Of a DNA stretch of 6,669 nt, positions 5,047-6,669 are shown piece by piece (position 1 is the stretch's first letter; every line of letters begins with the position of its first letter). The translations under genes and the position numbers were made by a program. The stretch comes from Gammaproteobacteria bacterium (GTDB lineage Bacteria; Pseudomonadota; Gammaproteobacteria; Nitrosococcales; Methylophagaceae): positions 1 to 6,669 of the forward strand of contig QNEY01000094.1 in assembly GCA_003645385.1 (NCBI GenBank), read 5' to 3'. The notes beneath the pieces were generated by a model, which saw only the letters and a program-made list of their open reading frames with translations, had not been told where the DNA came from and searched no databases.

Positions 5047-5828
5047 CAACATTATTAGATGTCAGTGATATCACAGTAAAAGTAGATGACAAGATTTTGC
5101 TGTCAGATACCAGCTTTCAACTCCAGCAAGGTGATTATCTGTGTGTATTAGGTCCCAATGGTGCAGGAAAAAGTACCTTATTAAAAACATTAATGGGCAT
5201 CATTAAACCCACGGCAGGCACTATCTTTCTTAATCAACAGTCATTATCACAACTCAGCCAAAAACATCTTGCTCAACAGCTAAGCTATGTACCACAGGCT
5301 CATGGCCGCCAACTTCACTTTACTGTTGCAGACTTTATTAAAATGGGGCGTTATGCCTACCACACGGCATTTTCTGACTGGTTAGCAGAAGATCAACATG
5401 CAATGGACCAAGCTATTAGCATCACTGACACAGAACCTTTTTTGCACCGCCAAATGAATACCTTGAGTGGTGGTGAAGTACAACGAGTGATGATAGCTGC
5501 CGCTTTATGCCAACAAACACCACTACTACTATTAGACGAACCAACTAGCTTTCTTGATCCCCATCATCAAGTTGAAGTCCACCAGCTCATTCGCCAACTT
5601 AACGAGCAACATAACATCACTATTATTGAAGTCAGCCACGATTTAAATCATGCCGGCCAACATAGTAAACATATACTGGCGTTAAAACAGGGTAAAACAC
5701 TTTGGTATGGTGATTCATCTGATTTATTACAAGCATCTCACCTGCACGATCTATATGGTCAACAATTTGTATTTACCAATCATCCACAAACTGGTGCCGT
5801 AGTTGCGTTACCTAGTGAATCACCATGA
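5043..5828 (+). CDS. ATP-binding subunit of a BtuD/FecE-class ABC importer
   Basis: A complete 261-residue ABC ATPase that would sit on the cytoplasmic face of the permease. Motifs in order are Walker A GPNGAGKST (37-45), Q-loop Gln85 in YVPQ, the class-specific DFIKMGRYAYH (97-107; compare DxVxMGRxPH in FecE/FhuC), signature LSGGEVQR (141-148), Walker B LLLLDEP (161-167) with catalytic Glu166, D-loop SFLDP (169-173) and H-loop His199 in EVSHDLNHA. All catalytic residues are present. The chosen ATG at 5043 overlaps the stop of the preceding gene as ATGA, with GGGAG 11 bases upstream. The in-frame TTG at 5025 would give six extra residues inside the previous gene and lacks its own ribosome site. 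The stop again overlaps the next ATG by four bases, so all three subunits appear translationally coupled. Confidence 0.95.
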   Translation: MTTLLDVSDITVKVDDKILLSDTSFQLQQGDYLCVLGPNGAGKSTLLKTLMGIIKPTAGTIFLNQQSLSQLSQKHLAQQLSYVPQAHGRQLHFTVADFIKMGRYAYHTAFSDWLAEDQHAMDQAISITDTEPFLHRQMNTLSGGEVQRVMIAAALCQQTPLLLLDEPTSFLDPHHQVEVHQLIRQLNEQHNITIIEVSHDLNHAGQHSKHILALKQGKTLWYGDSSDLLQASHLHDLYGQQFVFTNHPQTGAVVALPSESP

Positions 5829-6669
5829 AACCAGTAACTACATTAATTCTTATTACTTTGGTAACTTTTGTTATTCTGATAATCAGTCCTTACTTTGGCT
5901 TATCAACTACGACTGACCCAGACATTCAACATTATATTTTGGCTCAAATTCGTATTCCTAGAGTTTTGATTGCTTTTATTGCAGGCTCTGGACTGGCTTT
6001 GTGCGGTATGGTCTTTCAAGCTATGTTCAATAATCCTTTAGCAACTCCTTTCACTCTTGGCGTTGCCAGTGGTGCATCACTGGGGGCTACCTTGTATGTT
6101 TACCTGGGATTAAGTTTGAGTTTTTTAGGGGTGGATGGCTCCACTGTCGCTGCATTTTCAGGTGCATTAATCGCTATTAGCTTTGTTTATAGCATCAGTC
6201 ATTTTCGTAAAGGGTTTTCTTCTGAAACTCTGTTACTGACAGGTGTTGCTATCAGTTTCTTTTTCTCCAGCCTGATTCTGTTCACCCAGTATCTCAGTAA
6301 TGTTACCGACTCATTTCGAATTCTACGTTGGTTAATGGGTGGATTAAGTATTGTTGGTTATCACGATGTTATCCAGTTACTACCCTTTGTCAGTTTATGT
6401 GCTGCAATCATCTTATGGCTAACTCGTGAACTTAATCTTTTAATGGCCGGTGATGACATTGCACTCAGCCGTGGCGTTGCCGTACAACAAGTCCGTTACC
6501 TGCTATTTTTTGTCACCTCTTTGTGTGTCGGCGCTATTGTCGCACTCTGTGGGCCCATTGGATTTGTCGGCATGATGGTACCCCATATTTGTCGATTATT
6601 GATTGGTAGCGATCATCGCTGGTTGGCCCCAGCCACCTTATTATTCGGTGGTGGATTCCTTGTTTTATG
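5825..6669 (+). CDS. FecCD/BtuC-family ABC importer permease, C-terminus missing (cut by window edge)
   Basis: I translated 281 codons by hand; the frame is open to the right edge, and family members of about 320-345 residues suggest some 40-60 residues are missing. It is a multi-spanning inner-membrane protein: a hydrophobic helix at about 5-25, then the periplasm-facing RIPRVLIAFIAG (43-54) whose Arg43 and Arg46 match the BtuC arginines that receive the binding protein. GMVFQAMFNNPLATPFTLGVASGAS (from 61) is the strongest family signature. Further blocks are LLLTGVAIS (136-144), RWLMGGL (168-174), AGDDIALSRGVAV (208-220, the cytoplasmic coupling region that contacts the ATPase) and GPIGFVGMMVPHICR (243-257). 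The ATG at 5825 overlaps the ATPase stop as ATGA. Two copies are expected per transporter. Subfamily resemblance does not separate cobalamin from siderophore importers. Confidence 0.94.
   Translation, partial: MKPVTTLILITLVTFVILIISPYFGLSTTTDPDIQHYILAQIRIPRVLIAFIAGSGLALCGMVFQAMFNNPLATPFTLGVASGASLGATLYVYLGLSLSFLGVDGSTVAAFSGALIAISFVYSISHFRKGFSSETLLLTGVAISFFFSSLILFTQYLSNVTDSFRILRWLMGGLSIVGYHDVIQLLPFVSLCAAIILWLTRELNLLMAGDDIALSRGVAVQQVRYLLFFVTSLCVGAIVALCGPIGFVGMMVPHICRLLIGSDHRWLAPATLLFGGGFLVL

Overview
This window reads as ordinary chromosomal DNA of an AT-rich gammaproteobacterium (about 40% G+C by eye). The clade is suggested by a YcfD/RoxA-type ribosomal oxygenase, an E. coli-like QmcA stomatin, a CsiV-family protein and a Pseudomonas-type methylthioinosine phosphorylase; the genus cannot be fixed from this sequence. 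Nine protein genes occupy nearly everything, and no gap between genes is longer than about 130 bases. No RNA gene, mobile element, CRISPR array or origin was seen.

Layout: (1) Positions 1-1927, minus strand: a tight three-gene unit read right to left, qmcA (SPFH/stomatin membrane protein), a short NfeD partner, and roxA (2-oxoglutarate oxygenase of ribosomal protein L16), which runs off the left edge. (2) Positions 1928-2058: divergent promoter region. (3) Positions 2059-2802, plus strand: csiV, a secreted peptidoglycan-synthesis factor, whose last codons overlap the end of the convergent unit that follows. (4) Positions 2786-4068, minus strand: a two-gene purine-salvage unit, a hypoxanthine/guanine phosphoribosyltransferase followed with a one-base stop/start overlap by S-methyl-5'-thioinosine phosphorylase. 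(5) Positions 4069-4134: a second divergent promoter region with a near-perfect TATAAT on the minus strand. (6) Positions 4135-6669, plus strand: a BtuFDC/FecBCDE-class importer, ordered binding protein, ATPase, permease. The genes are joined by two ATGA overlaps, and the permease is cut by the right edge.

Functional reading: the salvage pair makes biochemical sense. The phosphorylase releases hypoxanthine from methylthioinosine (a polyamine-synthesis by-product after deamination), and the transferase returns hypoxanthine to IMP. The importer probably takes up cobalamin or a ferric chelate, but no cobalamin riboswitch or convincing Fur box is visible, so its substrate stays open. Nothing here is a clearly new system. 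The items most worth a second look are the co-transcription of roxA with the qmcA/NfeD membrane pair, the internal duplication in CsiV, the non-lipoprotein N-terminus of the binding protein, and the shared -10 region between the salvage and importer units.
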